Assembly (NCBI GenBank): GCA_964036295.1
Contig: OZ038463.1
Location: 13,848,069 to 13,912,068 of the forward strand
DNA: 64,000 bases
Source: Plumapathes pennacea
Lineage: Eukaryota; Cnidaria; Anthozoa; Antipatharia; Myriopathidae
Reading direction: 5' to 3'
In this document: piece after piece, positions 23,573 through 36,527 of the stretch
How positions within the stretch are numbered: position 1 is the stretch's first letter
Layout of the letters: every line of letters starts with the position of its first letter
The notes under the pieces: model-generated
Databases searched by the model: none
What the model was told of the DNA's origin: nothing
The model's input: only the letters and a program-made list of their open reading frames with translations
Translations under genes and position numbers: made by a program

Positions 23573-26138
23573 CTAAACTTGCGCACAGCCGTACAACTCA
23601 GCGCGTACAGAGACGTGGACGTAAAACGTTTGGGCAACGATTCTGACGTATCGTGCTCTTGGATGTGGGTACAACACGTGTGTAACGACTGTGTTCCGAT
23701 CACTGTTGGCAGGAAATACCTGAAAGAGATATTTACAGCTGAAAATATTGCAAATACTCAAGCGACACCGTGGAACTACGTTCTGGACATCACTTCCGTT
23801 AACCAGTGTTTGTCATCATTTAATAAGTAAATCGTTCTAACTCGAGGTAAAATTTCGTGTGCAAGCCCCGTTTTTCATGTGTCTACTGTCGCACTTTATA
23901 GTACCTGTCGTACTTTGTAATAACGCTTGTCGCACTTTGTAATAACGCTTATCGCACTTTACAATACCTGTCGCACTTTGTAATACACTTATCGCACTTT
24001 GTAATAACACCTGTCCTACTTTGTTATAACGCTTGTCGCACCTTGTAATACCTGTTGCACTTTGTCATAACACTTGGGCGCACTTTGTAATAGACCAAGC
24101 TGTTGCACTTTATAATAATAGTGATCGCCTCACTTTGTATAAAACTTCTCAAATAAGTTGCTTTTGCTACCAAAAACTGCAGGGTGTCTTTTGAGGTCAC
24201 GGCCTGACACCTTGGGTACTGTCACGTGATTGAAAAAAACTTTCACGCTAAAATCAAGCTCAATTCAAAAGACATGGCTGCGAAACTTTTGCTGGGTGTC
24301 TTTTGAGTCAATGTGAAGACTCCACAAGGCAATAGCTATGGATGGCCCATTATCTTTAACATCTTCTGGAAAAAGCTAGAACGAACCACAAAATCTGCAC
24401 TTGAATCCACTGTTTTGTGGCCGCTAGTCGTAAAATGCATTTCCGCGGCGTCTGGTCGATCGCATCTGGCACAAACAAGGTTTTGTTCCTAGAGGTTCAT
24501 CATATTTACCTTTAGCAGCAGAAGAAATAATATATAGAAACTGATCTGGGTAAAAATTTGATCAGTATCCAAATAGTAAAGCGCCGAAGGTGCATCCAGA
24601 AGCATGTCCCCCTTAAAAATGAGATTTGGCTGTCCAAAACGCTATTTCCTACCATTTCTGGAAGCTGGAAACGAAATTTCAAAAAAATCTGACCGGTTTG
24701 CGTAAACCGGTGTAAACCGGTGGCTGCGGCCACAGGACCCTTCTGTAAGTCACTCTTGTGAGAAAGCCTTTGTGGTTGAAAATATTTAATATTACATTAT
24801 TACACTCACCTTGTCCACTTCGTGTTCTTTAAAGGTTTTCCAGTTCGATTTGTCGTCGCTGAACTTGATCTTGTAAGATGTTAGCCACTGGTCCTGATTA
24901 TAGCGCCCTTGTGTGGCTACTTTTGTCACGACCTTTGTCTCTCCCAAGTCGACCTGCAGCCATTCTCCTGCATTACCTGACCCAGCAGCCCAACATCCAA
25001 ATCCGACCTGGTTATTTAAGCGTCCACGGAACGCCTCGAAGCCAAGGCTATATTCGGATGAAGCGGTAAAGGCTGCATCCAATAACAGTCCGTTCTCCAT
25101 TCCAAAAGCTGTGCTACACGCTGTGACGAGAAAAGAAGAATGTCATACTTTGTGATGATTCGAGTGCAATGAGATCAATGTTGCAGTGCCATTTTGCTAT
25201 TGCCTTGTGATATCGTTGAAGTCCTTATCTGTGATGATTACAACCTGAGCCATTTAAACGAAACCACAAACACAGAATACAGCTGATATAATTAAGCTGC
25301 TAGAGTAATGGCCATACTTTGATAATCCATTTTGTTGGTCTAAACAAATTCTCTTCTTAACTAAGACCTAAAATCCTAAACATTGATTAGTAATATGTTT
25401 TCTTCTGTAACAACGAGTAGTCAGCGCGAACAAAGAAAAAACTGTACCAATGAACAAGAACCACTATTCTGTTTATTATTTCAATCTGAATGTTTGACTG
25501 TGTTCTGTGCGAGAAGTGGGCCCCGCTAGAACAGTCGAGTGGCGCAAGGGAAGACTTCAGGTTTTTGCTCTTATTTCTCAAGATCTTCACAGAAGTGGTA
25601 AGTACTGTAAGCTAAGTCATCTTGTTATGATAATTGTTACCGTTTAGTCACTAATCAATACTTGAAACTGTGGTACTACTGAACAACAAGCCTGAAGTTC
25701 ATATGCCCTTGCGCGACATTCAATTCCCACTAACTTGCGCTTCTTACCTGAGCAGATGGGCCGTCCTTTAGTCACGTGACACACCTCCATCTTGTTGCAC
25801 AACACGTCACTGCACGCCACGTAGTCACATGTTGGGTTATCTTCGTAAATCACGTGATTAACCAACTTGAGGTGAAGAGGATGAGAGAGCCTTGTTCGTG
25901 CGTTGAGTTCACAACGCTTTTGGTTGAGATGGTAGTTGATGCTGTAGCAGTGCAAGTTTTTGATGCACTGATCCATGCAGTCGTCAGCGTCGTAGCATCG
26001 CTGAGACGAAATCACGTGACCGATAAGCTGGCGATTCAAAAAGCGATTGGTTCTGCTTCTGCACTGGGACAAGACGGAGAATAACAAGTTATCGGCCACT
26101 AACAGGAATGTGATAATGATGCCAGTTGAGTCCTTCAT
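23573..26138 (-). CDS. Secreted PAN/apple + F5/8 type C (discoidin) domain protein, three exons
   Basis: Exons 26138-25748, 25120-24810 and 23719-23573 join in phase to a predicted 282-residue protein. Donors are CAG|GTAAGA and AAG|GTGAGT; acceptors are TTTTCTCGTCACAG and CTCTTTCAG. Exon 1 gives a hydrophobic signal peptide (about 1-24) and a PAN/apple-like domain (about 26-100, with CYDADDCMDQCIKNLHCYSI) and then a Cys-rich linker. Exon 2 starts the discoidin domain with CSTAFGMENG and GEWLQVDLGE; exon 3 closes it with RARYVRIVAQ and ELYGC, then TAG. The junction codon (G|CG) and the phase-0 second junction both hold. Such proteins are extracellular adhesion or glycan/lipid-binding factors. 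No key residue is obviously missing; the exact role is unknown. An upstream non-coding exon is possible. Confidence 0.88.
23884..24146. repeat. 18-22-bp minisatellite in intron 2 of the discoidin gene
   Basis: Irregular repeats of TGTCGCACTTTGTAATA, either with a TAACGCT tail (22 bp) or a shorter CC link (18 bp), run for about a dozen units. The block lies wholly within the intron between exons 2 and 3. Confidence 0.85.
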
Positions 26139-26159
26139 GTCGCTGTGACCTGTGACAAA

Positions 26160-26640
26160 AGTCCAATGGGAAGGTATTAAAATTTACATGCTGTCTACCA
26201 TTTACACAGTGTGTAAGGGCATGTTTACAAAGAGATAGGGTTACTTTAACACTAGGGTTACTCTAGTATTAAGGTTATCCTAGCGCTTTAAGATGTCGTC
26301 TTTCTTTTTAATCAACGTGTTTACAAGGTTAATTACAGGCGGATTTACAAGAAATTTTATACTGAGTTCAAAAGTACTTCTTGATGTTTTGTTTTTATGT
26401 ATAGGGCTCCGGTCGCACTCGTAACTTTAACGACATTAATATCGGCATTTGCAACATTTGAAGTGCAAACAGCGCTTGTCACCAGAAATATATGTCAGCA
26501 AGTTGCTACCAAACATTAAAGAAGCCGTCGTATTGCTCTCGATGATGAGTTATTATCGACTATACTTCAAAGTGCGACCGGGCCCTAGTACAGCATAAGA
26601 CGCTGAAGCTATATGATTATTCCATTCTCAGAAATTGTAA
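26160..26640. other. Degraded repeat sequence upstream of the discoidin gene
   Basis: About 26400-26520 is a diverged relative of the CACTTGTGACTTTAACGAC block of repeat A. At 26230-26330 an AGGGTTACTTTAACACTAGGG stretch faces TTAAGGTTATCCTAGCG, a weak inverted repeat. No gene is seen. Confidence 0.4.
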
Positions 26641-28422
26641 TTTCCGAGCGAAGCGAGGGAAATAATCACGACGCTAATGCAGTAGTATCTCATTATTCGG
26701 AGCTTCCAAGCGGGTCGCCATCTCGAAATTTATGTTCGTCTGTCAGTCTGTCAGTCAGTCAGGCGTACGACCTCGTTCCCAGGCTCTTAGGCCAGAACAG
26801 TAAACCGCCATTTTATTTGGTGACAAGCTGCGATAGAGTACGAACGGATCGGAAGTAATTTTGTACAACAAGGTGCAGATACAAGACCAAAGGGTTCAAC
26901 GGACGGCTGTAAACTGCCCGGATATTTTGCCAGTGTATCGGAGGCAAGCTTGCTAGCCGTGAAACGAATTTATTAAGGCATCGACTGGCTGACCTGAACA
27001 CAATCCCAGACGCCAGTATTGTGTTAAAACGCAGACACTTCTTCAGAAAGGAACAGCAAAATACAGTCGGTGGAAATCGAACAATCACCGTGGCAAATTT
27101 CATCTTTTACAATAACGGGATTGTAGTTTTCAGAATCCAAGTTTTGACAAGATGACAACGCACAATACAATGGAAAGTGGAATTTTCCCACTGTTTGAGG
27201 ACTACTCTATACAGTGTATTTTGAAATCATTGAAGACGTAAACAATAGTGTTTTGGGTTTTTTTTTCTTTTGCTGGAAAAGAGCTAAAGCTATGGCTTTC
27301 AGGAACCGGTGAGTTTTGAAAAATCACGTCAATTAACGTACAGTACGCGTATGCTATAAATGTGTTATCATTATGGTATTTTAACAGTCGCCGAATATTT
27401 TGTCGTTTGATACCCTGGGAACTGTGACGAAGCCAAGTAGGATTATACTGTGATCTTTTCGCTAATTTTTAAAGCTATTTCAGACTGCCTTCGTGCAAGT
27501 TCCTGGCATATTTTCAATTTGCATAATTTCACTGACAGTCTGACATATGGGAATGCTGTAAAGTTTTCTCGCCGTGTTTGTTGGCACACTGTATTCAAGG
27601 ATGACAAGGTAACCGGGTTGAAGTGATCTTGCTTTTTAAAGGATATTAAAGTAGAAAATACCCGGCCAGGGGCCACTACTATCCAAATTAAACAATTGCA
27701 GTCTATTGTATATTATTATTGTCTATGAGTGGCCGAATTTCCTTGCACAACACAATCGGACCTTGTATTATCTAGTGATTTAATTTATTTTTTCTGTCAA
27801 AGATCTTAAATTCGTCAAACGCGGTTTGAAGAGTTGTTGTGTTTAAAATTAAATTCCTTGCAAAATTCACACATTTTGCGAGACTTCGAAAGCGTGTAAA
27901 CAAGCGACTCTCGCTTTGAAAGTTCTAAATTTGTTACACTCGAAGAAGCGTATTAAATTTATGGAGTGAAAAAAAAAAAAAAACATACACACACACAGAC
28001 GTATGTGATTAGGATACAACGTTGGCTGGAGAAATCGCGGCTTTTCTTAAAATTCATAAACATTTTGGTGTCGAAGATCGACTTTGCTGACTGAGCAAAA
28101 CTGATCGAGTCACGATTTTAGTTGCGCTTTTCTTGCCTTTCAAGTCTCGGGAGTATTCTGTAGTTGCGTGTAAAAGTTGTCTCAGCGAACTTTGGAGTTC
28201 AGCTAGTGTCCACGAAAATTGCAGACTGTGCACGTTGTCTGAACTAAACCAGACTGCCGTGCGACAAAGGTTTTTTTTAGCGGCCGACTGGTGACGTCGC
28301 TACACAAACCGTGGTTTGTAAAAAAAGATTTAAAAATAATCTCCAACCAGAAAAAAATAGAACCCCGCTTTCCGAAAACCCACTACAGAGCGAGGGGATA
28401 TCTGCGATTATCGTATTTCTAG
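26641..28422 (+). mobile_element. Helitron-like element, variant 2, full length
   Basis: It begins TTTCCGAGCGAAGCGAGGGA after A-26640 (one change from the TCCCCGA start) and ends GATTATCGTATTTCTAG at 28422, followed by T. The first ~180 bp and the last ~45 bp match variant 1; the interior differs, apart from a segment near 27060-27100 that matches variant 1 near 7600. A second variant-2 copy survives as a 3' end at 48177-48480. No intact coding frame is present. Confidence 0.7.
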
Positions 28423-28470
28423 TAGTTATGATTAATTGGTAAGAGGACTTTGTGTCGTCCGATGTCGGTC

Positions 28471-28549
28471 TGTAATCATACGAGTGATTAAGAAATTGGA
28501 CTCCGGCGAAGCCCGGTCGTCCGATTTCGTAATCACTCGTATGATTACA
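28471..28549. repeat. 20-bp perfect inverted repeat
   Basis: TGTAATCATACGAGTGATTA at 28471-28490 is perfectly inverted at 28530-28549. GTCGTCCGAT also occurs as a direct repeat at about 28454 and 28517. It may be a small MITE beside the Helitron end. Confidence 0.8.
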
Positions 28550-28559
28550 AACCGAATTG

Positions 28560-29746
28560 GACTCCATTCTGTCAGTCCTATTACCATTATTAATCCTCCG
28601 CATGCACTAACTTGAACCTTGCAGGCAGGTTCTCGATGTGATTTGTAATTGTTCCGATGTTTTTTTAAGAGTGTTGACCAAAAATCAAACGCAGGGGCAA
28701 AATAATTATATTTCAATTTATTTAGCTGCTTCAGTTTCGTAAACAGACATGTAAACCACTAAAATCGTCACGTTCGCGGTAATACAATAAATTAATGATT
28801 GTCAGTATATGGCAGATAAACCGGAAAACCTGAGTCCAATGTGCCATTTACGAGATGCCTGTTGCCATTCGACTCTTTCAAACAAAGGGCTAGTACACAA
28901 CCTTTCTTATGAACTCATGATTTTTATGATTCAACACTTTTTCCTCTCTTTCTATTGGCCAAGAGACTGCTACGTCACCTGCAAATAACTACCTACAAAT
29001 AAGTATCTACTCATGCGCACTACTTCTTTTTGCGTGTCAACTGCCAAAAAATTTTGCTCGTGCGCAGTTTTCTACACCTGTGTGAATATAGCAGCTCGTT
29101 TTAAACTCGTGAATGCGAAGCAATGAACGAGTTATTGTGAGTGGTGGGAAGTTTCACTCACTCGCTCGTTCCATGGGTGTAAACTTCCGGCGGAAAGTAC
29201 GGGTTCCGCAGACCAGTGCATAACACTGGCGCAGGCCTTGCAAACAAAATGGCGGCCAGTTTGCGACCGAGAATACTCGACGTTCAAAACAGAGGTTTAG
29301 AGTCGCAAAAGCGATGAACTAATCTTTCACGTTTGGAGTCCTTTGATTTTCAAGGCACATGTTCTTGAAAATTTAGACCGAACTGCGGACTTCACCTGGA
29401 TTTTACAGTTCGATTGATCGAAAGCTTTTTAGCACCTTTGAACCGTAACGTTGGCTAAAATCACAGTACTTGTATGGCTTCAATGCTATATACAGAGGAT
29501 AGATTTATAGCGTTTCTCATTCACGAGTTGGTTCACAGGAGCCTTTGATTGCTACAACGCCCGCTTCCCAACATATTATATGCCAAATAATTTGTGAATT
29601 CAAGCTCACTCGAATGATAAAACAATTATTTAACTCGGTTATTGCAAAACATCGTGATTTGCCAGTGTCCCGCATTTGCCTCTGCCTCAGCTTCGGCATT
29701 GGCACATAACTGTTCTGCTCGCCACTGCCAAGAGTCACAATGTTTT
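28560..29746. other. No gene recognised
   Basis: There are only short frames. About 28850-28910 weakly matches the flank at 19632-19690, suggesting an old shared repeat edge. Confidence 0.4.
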
Positions 29747-29772
29747 GCTCAACCGCGTCCCTTAATTACTTA

Positions 29773-31110
29773 CTAGAAATACGATAATCGCAGATACCCC
29801 CTCACTCTGTCATTGATGGGACTTTTACTTCGGTAACTCCCAACAAGAGTAGCCTTTGTTTTACCGAAATGTTGACTCAATTTTTTCTTCGAACTCAAGT
29901 GCTACACGCAAAGGAAGGAGAAAAAGAATGGTGTGTATTATACTTTTGCGTTGAAAAAAGATCGATTGCGTGACGAAGTACGTATTTCCCACGGTCGGCA
30001 CGTCAAATTAATTCATACAGTCTGCCACCGCGTTCTCAAAATTTAATACTCAAAGTTTGAAGTTGGTCGGCCGTCGTAGTACGGGAAAAAAGGGGGAACA
30101 CTGATTTTCCAATTTTGAATTCATAGGCAGTACAATTAAATAGGCTTCCTGTGCGATTTGTTTTTACTCTACACTGCATGCACCTGACTCATGCAGGAAT
30201 GCATATTTAATGAGCTCGAATTGTTTTGTATGTTAACCCACTCAAAACAGCATGATTTCTCCCAGAATCAAAGCAAAACTTGAACAGTTTACTTCAAATT
30301 ATACACGGGCTTCAGACCCAGTGATACTTCTAAGGGCTTGTGAACGATTCTCGCTGCAATCACCGCGTGTCAGATTACAGAAAAATAAGACATTGACTAA
30401 ATCATTCAAGACTACAAGTTCCGATTGCTCTGAGCGAATACGGTAGCCGAAACTGGCGACAGAAGCGTAGTAAAACAATACTTCGAGGGAAAATGATCAG
30501 CATACAGATTTTAATACATTCTTGAAGTGATCGAGTTTATACAAACTATACGGGATAGAATATATTTGTCACGGTGATTGTCCGATTTCCACTGACTAAC
30601 CTTTGTTGCTTGTCCTTTCTAAATAAGTATCTGAATTTAACACAAAACGGAGTCTGAAGCTCCCGATTTGCTTTCAAGCGCTGTTCCCTTTGCGAAGCCG
30701 TTTCTTCGGCACGCTTCCCGTTCATGATGCTGTCCGTTATAACATATTTGTCGTCTTTTCTCTAGACGGATTTGGCGCTGTTCGATCGTTTCACGATTTC
30801 GCCTTGCCCGTGCCTGTTTCCTTCTCTTTTGAAGACGAGCTTCGCGAGACTGTTGTGTTTCAAGTTTTCCAGTTTTCCATTTCCGTAAACACAGCTACGA
30901 TATACTGTATCTAATTTCTCTTGCCACACGTGATCGATCCGGCCTGTGTTATTGGTTCTGCAGCGACGCGATAGGAACTGGGGACGAGGTCGCACGACAG
31001 ACTGACAGACGAACATTAGATTTCGAGATGGCGACCCGCTTGGATTCTCCGATAAGGCGATAATACTACTGCATTAGCGTCGTGAGTATTTCCCTCACTT
31101 CGTTCGGGGA
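29773..31110 (-). mobile_element. Helitron-like element, copy with matching empty site
   Basis: On the minus strand it runs TCCCCGAACGAAG... to ...TTTCTAG. Removing 29773-31110 joins AATTACTTA to TTATTTGC, exactly the uninterrupted sequence of repeat A copy I near 2103-2119, so insertion was between A and T without duplication. The interior includes the degenerate charged-repeat region (about 30650-30900). This is the best evidence for the family's identity. Confidence 0.8.
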
Positions 31111-32259
31111 TTATTTGCATTAAAAATGAAAACTAATAGTTCATAAGTAAGCTTTCGCATTAGACCTTGCTTTGAAATAGAGGCAACAGGCATCTCGGAT
31201 TTATGCGTACTTGTGTGATCTGCGTCATTTTGATTAGGAACACGCGCATAAAAGAATGTCAATAAGGACAGAAAAAAAAGAGCAGACTTGAAATCGCGTT
31301 TTACTATTCAAAAGGCGTTCATTTATGGAAAGTGCCCCCAGGTAAACGCAGAAAAAGGCGTTTCCGAGCTCCTAAGGTAAAAAATTTCTTTGGGTAACAA
31401 ACCCCCAGACTCTCCCTAGCGGATTGCACCTTCGGTGCTTGCTAAAATCTTATATTTTTGCGTGCACCACAAACAATTCTCGCTGCGCCCCTGCTGGTTG
31501 ACACATTAATTATAGGTGACGCTACAGTGTCCTCAAAAAGCTAAAAAATAAAATGTTATCACAGAGAACATAGCATTATGGAGCACTTGAAGTTATGAAA
31601 CTCTTATCGAAGGCCGGAATATATTAACTGTGATGTGTAAGGTCAAATTTCTCCCATTGCAGCCAGTCTATTCAACTTACGTGGAGTAACTATGCCCACA
31701 GTCACACCGATATCACTTGACAACATTAAAACTAAAACGCAGGCCGAGTTTTTTTTCTCTCTTTCTCAGTATTGACCTTCGCTGAAGTGACGCTGAAATG
31801 ACGCTGAAATGTCGTCAAGATAAATTCTGTTTGTTCAATGTCTTCCACATTTTGCCCCGATCGCACTTGTGACTTTAACGACAAGTCAACATTTACAACT
31901 TCGCAGGTGCAAACGGCGTTATGTCATCCACTCATGTCGATTAGTTGCTACTAAACTGTGAAAAAGTAAAAAAAAAAAAAAAAAAAAAATTTGTCTTCGT
32001 TTCGCGGCTATGGGCAAGCACGTACGTACATGCTCAGATCAAACCAGAAATAGAATCATAGTGTGCCTGTGTATGAACATGTGTTTTCAATATTTTGAGC
32101 ATAGAAGTCTTTATGTGACGTATCTTTCAGATGCGTTTGCATATATTTTAGAATCAAAACCTTCCTAAGGTGTACTCTTTTATGTACTCGTTTTTAATAT
32201 CTCAAAACATCCACGTCTTGCTGAAGTGAACGCGCTCAAATATCCGCGGACCCAGCTGA

Positions 32260-32876
32260 GGCCCCGTCCACACGTATCTGGATATTTTTGAATCCGCAAC
32301 TTTCTCGATGCAGATTTAAAAAAGATCGCGTCCACACGTAGCGTATTCAAATCGTTTTAACCTGTCCACACGTATCTGGATATTTTTGAATCCGCAACTT
32401 TCTCGATGCAGATTTTAAAAAAATCGCGTCCACACGTAGCGTATTCAAATCGTTTTAACCTGTCCACACGTATCTGGATATTTTTGAATCCGCAACTTTC
32501 TCGATGCAGATTTAAAAAAGATCGCGTCCACACGTAGCGTATTCAAATCGTTCTAGCCTGTCCACACGTATCCGGATATTTTTAAATCCGCAACTTTTTC
32601 GTTGCGGATTGACCTCCCGTCCACACACACGTATCCGGTGAATACGGTTGATAAATCCGAAAATTTTTAATCAGCGTATTTAAAAATATACTGATTCGAC
32701 CGTCCACACGACGCCGTATTCACAGCGTATTAAAAAAATCCACTCTGGGAAGCGTTTTCAAAAGTTGCGGATTCATCAACCGTATTCACCGGATACGTGT
32801 GGACGGGAGAGGCCAACGCAATCCGCAACGAAAAAGTTGTGGATTCAAAAGTATCCGGATACGTGTGGACGGGGCC
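32260..32876. mobile_element. MITE with GGCCCCGTCCACACG TIRs, internally expanded
   Basis: Same family as 3673-4033, with TGA on both sides (32257-32259, 32877-32879). The left arm contains a ~97-bp unit (CGTCCACACGTATCTGGATA to CGTATTCAAATCG) repeated about three times at 32266-32560, which accounts for the extra length. Confidence 0.75.
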
Positions 32877-35502
32877 TGAAATTCGTCATAAAATATCTTA
32901 TTAACCCCATATTTCCAGTAGACATCTAATTCTCAATTCTGCTACAGCAGAATACACTAACCTGATAAATGTCTGTGAATCTTGTTTCTTTCACTACGGC
33001 TCACAGGTTCAAACCAGTATGCCTAATGTTCGGCATTCGCATTAATTCTATCCACCTAGTCTAAGTGCAGCTGGCTCCTCACGAGTTCACTAATGCATGC
33101 ATCGATTATTATAACAACGCAGATGTTTATGTCTTAGGCCTGGGTTAAACGTCCATCTTAGCATACGTCGAACACTTCGGGTCGACCGAAATTGTTCGAC
33201 TGGCAATTGAGTTTGCATTTAGTTCGACTCGTTTGACCCAGAATTGATCTTGCGTAGTTCTAATCGACTCCTCCAGTCGATTAGATTGAGTAAGTCGATC
33301 AAAACTCAATCAATCGATCTCATGTAATTGGGAAAAACAGTCGAACTAATATTACGCTTAATTGTTGAATTTAGTTCGACCCATGCTAAGATTACTACCC
33401 AACTTTTAGGTCTAACTCCAATTTTTTCCCGTTTTTCTTTTGCACAATATGCTATGTATATTCTCACAGAGAACATAGCATTGTGGGTGAGTGACTCGTG
33501 TATTTACTTGCACCTAAAGTCACGAAACTCTTATCGAAGGCAGGAATAATTGATAACGGCTACATGGCGATTAGGCTTCGAACACTCGACTTTGTCCTGC
33601 CCTGCCGCGATTGATATTAACTGAAACAACGGTGTTCGTAGGGAATACTATACGGCTGTTACAAATTCTCAAATGTGCTCGACTCATGGCTCAACATAGC
33701 TCGACGTGGACAAGTGCTTATTTCTTTCATAGAAAAAGAAGGCAAACATGCATGGCTGTGTTTTCATTGGGTTAAGTTACGGGAAAATTCCTTGATTTCC
33801 ACGCAAAGCTGACCCGGTATAAACACAGCCTATACACAAATAAAGTTAATTGCAAAGCAGAATAATGCACGCAGTGTAACCATCATTATCTCTCTTGTCT
33901 TGCATAAACAAATATTTCATATGAGCTAGCACAATACATGACCAGCTTATACTAAATCAAACTAATCAAAGCTCAAAAGAAGTGAGCGAAAACTTCACAT
34001 TTTCAGGCTAAAAAATGACAGCAAAATTTAGTTAATTATTAATCGTTTTTTGACCAATGGCCCCGAAAGAATACAAAGACTAAGACTGTGCAGTGCAATA
34101 ATTTCTTTCGCGACGATTTTCATGGCAGTGGCGTGCTTTGCAGTTCTTAGTGAGTGCTCGCTGGCACGGTTTTCCGCGTCGCCCGATCTGATTCGTTCAC
34201 ATCAGTTCATCCAAACAGATGCTCAGTTTTTTGTAATTTGAGATGTAAGGTGAAAGTCTTGTGACTCAAGCGTTAAAAATAAAGTTATGCTCTCTGTGGA
34301 AGTCATTGAAAACCCGACAGGAAACTGGACGAGAGATATTGTGTTCGCGACCACTTCGCAAAACTAGGCGGATATTATAGGCCGAATGTTAATTCAAAAA
34401 TGAATTTTGATCACAGAAACCAATCACAAGAAAGCCATGTCATATAAATAATTTATAGAGGCAAGTTTCGGAGCTCCAGTCCAAAGACGCGCGAAGGGGA
34501 AACTAGAAAGACAATTCGCAGCTGTTCCTGCACCCAAGTATATTCTTGTTGTTTACAGTTCTCAGGTGACGTTACCAACATATCCCAAAATACTCTGCGG
34601 CGTGAGCAGCCCACGGGAGATAACATCACTGTATGTACCGAAAAATCCGGGAATAGGTGACAGTTCTTCCAAGGCCTACATCTGTTTCTTATTTTCACAA
34701 TTTTGTACCATTTTGCGTTTATTTGACCTGCGGCTCTGAAACTGCATGACTAGTTTCCCTTTCTTGCGTTGGTTGCATTTGTTTCTTTGACGAAAACAAG
34801 TTTATGCAAATGAGCGGCGCCATATTTGCATTGAGTGGTCATGTGACTTTGTCTGAGGTCTGCATCGTAGCGACTAAATTTGTCTGTCTCAGTCTCAGAT
34901 AAAGTGTGAATTGAACAATAAAGCTAAAAGCTGTGAAAATTAGAATTTGACAAAAGTGTTGAAGTTCGTAATGTTTGTTTGATTTTTTATTTGTTTTCTT
35001 CTTCCTTTTTTGCTGAAATCGCAACTGCGAGCTCAAGGTTTGACTATTTTCAATATGCACCGTTCTGAAATCGAATATTTGCTACTTTTCGTAATATTTC
35101 ACACTTCATTCGCTGTCTGACTGAAAGCCTTGGAATTGTCGTTTTAGTAGAATTGCGAGGAACCTCGGGAAATATTATGGGAAATTCCTTATATAGACTC
35201 TAATTTTCTATCGGTTATATTTCATTCGGCGGTTGTGTAATATTCGTAAACGTGAATTTGTTTATATATGCGTGTTCGGGCAAGAAGGATTATATTTTAT
35301 TTTGCTTTATATGGATTACACAATGACTCCTGGGAGTGACCAAACATTGCACACAGCCTATCGTGAGAATATGACTGGTTGTAATTATTATTAAATTACT
35401 GATGCAGATCTTAAAATAGATTTTGAAAAATTAACGTTTGAACAAGTGTATGTGTGGTAAATCGGCTACCATAGCTATTCTCTCTTGCTGACGTCTTGAA
35501 TA

Positions 35503-35830
35503 TTAAGGCCCGTCCAAACGAACCCAACGTCGCCGTCCAACATCGTCCAACAATGTTGGATGAACATGTTGGATGAAGTTTGATATTCTTTTTGTTCTCG
35601 GGCACTGATGAAAAATGCCTGTTAATCGCTTGATTCAGCCTCTACAACATTATTTGATTCGCGCCGGCGCACTAGAGCTTAATTGTACACCGTGGGCTCA
35701 CTTTCGGTCCCAGAAACCTTATCGTCTACAGTGTTTTATAAAACATTTTATTGGACTCGTTTGGCCATCCCGTAAAACATCATCCAACATTGTTTTATCC
35801 AGCATGTTGGACTTGTTTGGTCGGCCTTCA
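35503..35830. repeat. TIR module rich in ATGTTGGAC (copy IV)
   Basis: Closely matches 14084-14405, including AAGGCCCGTCCAAACGA at the left. Confidence 0.5.
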
Positions 35831-36295
35831 GTCCTTCGTCAGTAGTCAATTAGTCTGTTACCAATACCTTTTCTTTATTGTAACCGTTGTCTGGTTTGTA
35901 ATTTTACCTTAATGAGTCCGCATTGTGCAATTACTTATGTGTCTAAATATCGCTCATTAGGCAAGTCATGAATATGCAATAAAAGATGAATGGATTTGCT
36001 GGGAAGCAGACTTTATATATTTATATACAGAATAGTACAGAATATGCAGTGAAACCTCCCGAGGGAACGTGGTCGCTTACTGGAATTTCTTGAGTTGCTG
36101 ATGTAAATGTAAGCATGGGCGCGCAAAGCATCTACGGTGAGAGTGTCTCTATAAGAAATCAACCTTTGTGAGGAAGCCTTCCCGGTTGAAAGTAGTTATT
36201 ATTACTTATCGCTTTCTGGGCACGGAGCCTTATATAAAAACAAAGAATAACATAAGAAAAAAGACCCTCTATGTAAGTGTACTGTTTTACATAAG

Positions 36296-36527
36296 CCTCT
36301 CTTACAGAGCCGTTCTAAGGATTCTTACAGAGCCGTTTAAGGATTCTTACAGAGCCATTCTAAGGACTCTTACAGAGCCATTCTTAGGATTCTTACAGAG
36401 CCACCCTAAGGATTCTTACAGAGCCACTCTAACGATTCTCTTACAGAGTCGTTCTAAGGATTCTTACAGAGCCGTTCTAAGGATTCTTACAGAGCCACTC
36501 TAACGATTCTTACAGCGCCGCTCAAAG
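36296..36527 (+). repeat. 22-24-bp minisatellite, about ten units
   Basis: The unit is GATTCTTACAGAGCCGTTCT plus AAG, varying at a few positions. Long Tyr-Arg-Ala frames across it are artefacts of the repeat. Confidence 0.9.

Larger units (their letters stand above)
29747..36165. repeat. Long interspersed repeat A, copy IV (split by a Helitron)
   Basis: The left end (GCTCAACCGCGTCCCTTAAT) is at 29747-29772; the element resumes at 31111 with TTATTTGCATTAAAAATG and runs collinear with copy I and then copy II to about 36165. It carries the CGTCCACACG MITE at 32260-32876 and the CAAACG TIR module at about 35503-35830. An internal deletion joins the TATTTTAGAATCAAAACC region to the MITE flank near 32190. 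Confidence 0.65.
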
